Shown here: one piece after another, positions 21,866 through 22,287 of the stretch | How positions within the stretch are numbered: position 1 is the stretch's first letter | Layout of the letters: every line of letters starts with the position of its first letter | Assembly: GCA_023412455.1 (NCBI GenBank) | Contig: JAEYNQ010000227.1 | Span: 1 to 22,287, forward strand | Length of the DNA stretch: 22,287 bases | Direction: 5' to 3' | Source: Bacillota bacterium | GTDB lineage: Bacteria; Bacillota; Clostridia; Lachnospirales; Cellulosilyticaceae | Translations under genes and position numbers: made by a program | The notes under the pieces: generated by a model | Seen by the model: the letters and a program-made list of their open reading frames with translations, nothing else | Told to the model about the DNA's origin: nothing | Database searches by the model: none

Positions 21866-22287
21866 TTAGTAGTCTTTACCTTTTGTATCTACAGTTACTG
21901 TTTTCATTACTACAGGTGTAGTGGGTTGGTCCATAAAGTTGGTCTTTGTACTGGCAATATAGTCCACTGTCTCTAACCCTTCAATAACCTTTCCAAAGGC
22001 TGCATATTGACCATCTAAGTGAGGGGCATCTTGATGCATGATAAAAAATTGAGAACCTGCAGAATTAGGGTCCATGGCCCGTGCCATAGAAAAGACACCA
22101 CGACTATGTTTCAAGTCATTTTGAAAGCCATTTGCCTTAAACTCTCCTTTGATATGATAGCCAGGGCCACCTGTTCCTGTCCCTTCTGGACACCCACCTT
22201 GAATCATAAAGCCTTTGATCACACGATGGAAGGTTAAACCATCATAAAATCCTTTTTGAATAAGATGTACAAAATTCTTTACTGTTT
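21866..22287 (-). CDS. Cyclophilin-type peptidyl-prolyl isomerase, N-terminus outside the window
   Basis: The reading frame is open to the window edge, so the true start lies beyond 22287; the internal GTG at 22222 is a Val codon within the domain. The visible part begins TVKNFVHLIQKGFYDGLTFHRVIKGFMIQGG, which retains the catalytic Arg of FHR. It continues with GTGTGGPGYHIKGEF, SMARAMDPNSAGSQFFIM and QYAAFGKVIEGLETVDYI. It is a typical active bacterial cyclophilin assisting protein folding. The last residues are VDTKGKDY. Whether it has a signal peptide or lipobox cannot be seen. It is upstream of, and probably co-transcribed with, the M19 dipeptidase. Confidence 0.93.
   Translation of the reverse strand, partial: TVKNFVHLIQKGFYDGLTFHRVIKGFMIQGGCPEGTGTGGPGYHIKGEFKANGFQNDLKHSRGVFSMARAMDPNSAGSQFFIMHQDAPHLDGQYAAFGKVIEGLETVDYIASTKTNFMDQPTTPVVMKTVTVDTKGKDY

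Noticed and set aside
1..22287. CRISPR arrays, insertion sequences, prophage, toxin-antitoxin or defence genes
   Set aside because: I saw no regularly spaced direct repeats, transposase or integrase motifs, or phage structural proteins on either strand. All gene-sized regions are accounted for by the listed genes.

Overview
The window reads as ordinary housekeeping chromosome from an AT-rich, low-GC Gram-positive bacterium of the Clostridia, possibly Lachnospirales. The evidence is a glycine T-box in front of an alpha2-type glycyl-tRNA synthetase, a Firmicutes-type LexA box (GAAC-N4-GTTC) in front of ruvAB, the gene run ruvA-ruvB-zapA-U32 peptidase-SEDS-class B PBP, small UPF0291 (DUF896) and DUF1292 proteins, and strong AGGAGG-like ribosome binding sites. 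The genus assignment is inference. Every protein gene is on the minus strand and the only plus-strand gene is a tRNA, so the minus strand is probably the leading strand. I see no prophage, insertion sequence, CRISPR array or defence island.

Layout in transcription order on the minus strand, from high to low coordinate. (a) 22287-20921: a cyclophilin cut by the window edge, then a TTG-initiated M19 dipeptidase. (b) 20912-20468: a DUF1292 protein with a Cys/His-rich head, its own promoter and a terminator that contains its stop codon. (c) 20405-19755: a membrane-anchored cyclophilin whose catalytic Arg is replaced by Lys. (d) 19732-13902: a five-gene unit with a near-consensus promoter, holding a second-type topoisomerase IIA pair (B then A), proB, UPF0291 and 5-formyl-THF cyclo-ligase, and ending in a hairpin. 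(e) 13897-5970: ruvA-ruvB under an SOS promoter, then zapA with its own -10, a U32 protein, a SEDS polymerase, a class B PBP and a Nudix hydrolase, ending in a 26-bp perfect hairpin. (f) 5896-4287: a stand-alone B12-binding-type radical SAM gene with promoter and terminator. (g) 4252-3563: an unrecognised membrane and coiled-coil protein. (h) 3421-3546 on the plus strand: tRNA-Leu(CAA) with terminator. (i) 3306-1785: an ECF sigma factor and its zinc-finger anti-sigma factor. (j) 1763-4: promoter, T-box, glyS and terminator.

The genes combine DNA topology and repair (topoisomerase pair, ruvAB), envelope growth and division (ZapA, SEDS and PBP, probably a glycosyltransferase/transpeptidase pair), envelope stress signalling (ECF sigma and anti-sigma), and translation (GlyRS, tRNA-Leu, and a U32 protein that may hydroxylate rRNA). 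I corrected several starts from ribosome-binding-site position. I do not see an undescribed multi-gene system. The items most worth follow-up are the orphan radical SAM gene, the unusual topoisomerase pair with proB, the membrane and coiled-coil protein at 3563-4252, the cysteine-rich DUF1292 protein and the very long perfect hairpin after the Nudix gene.
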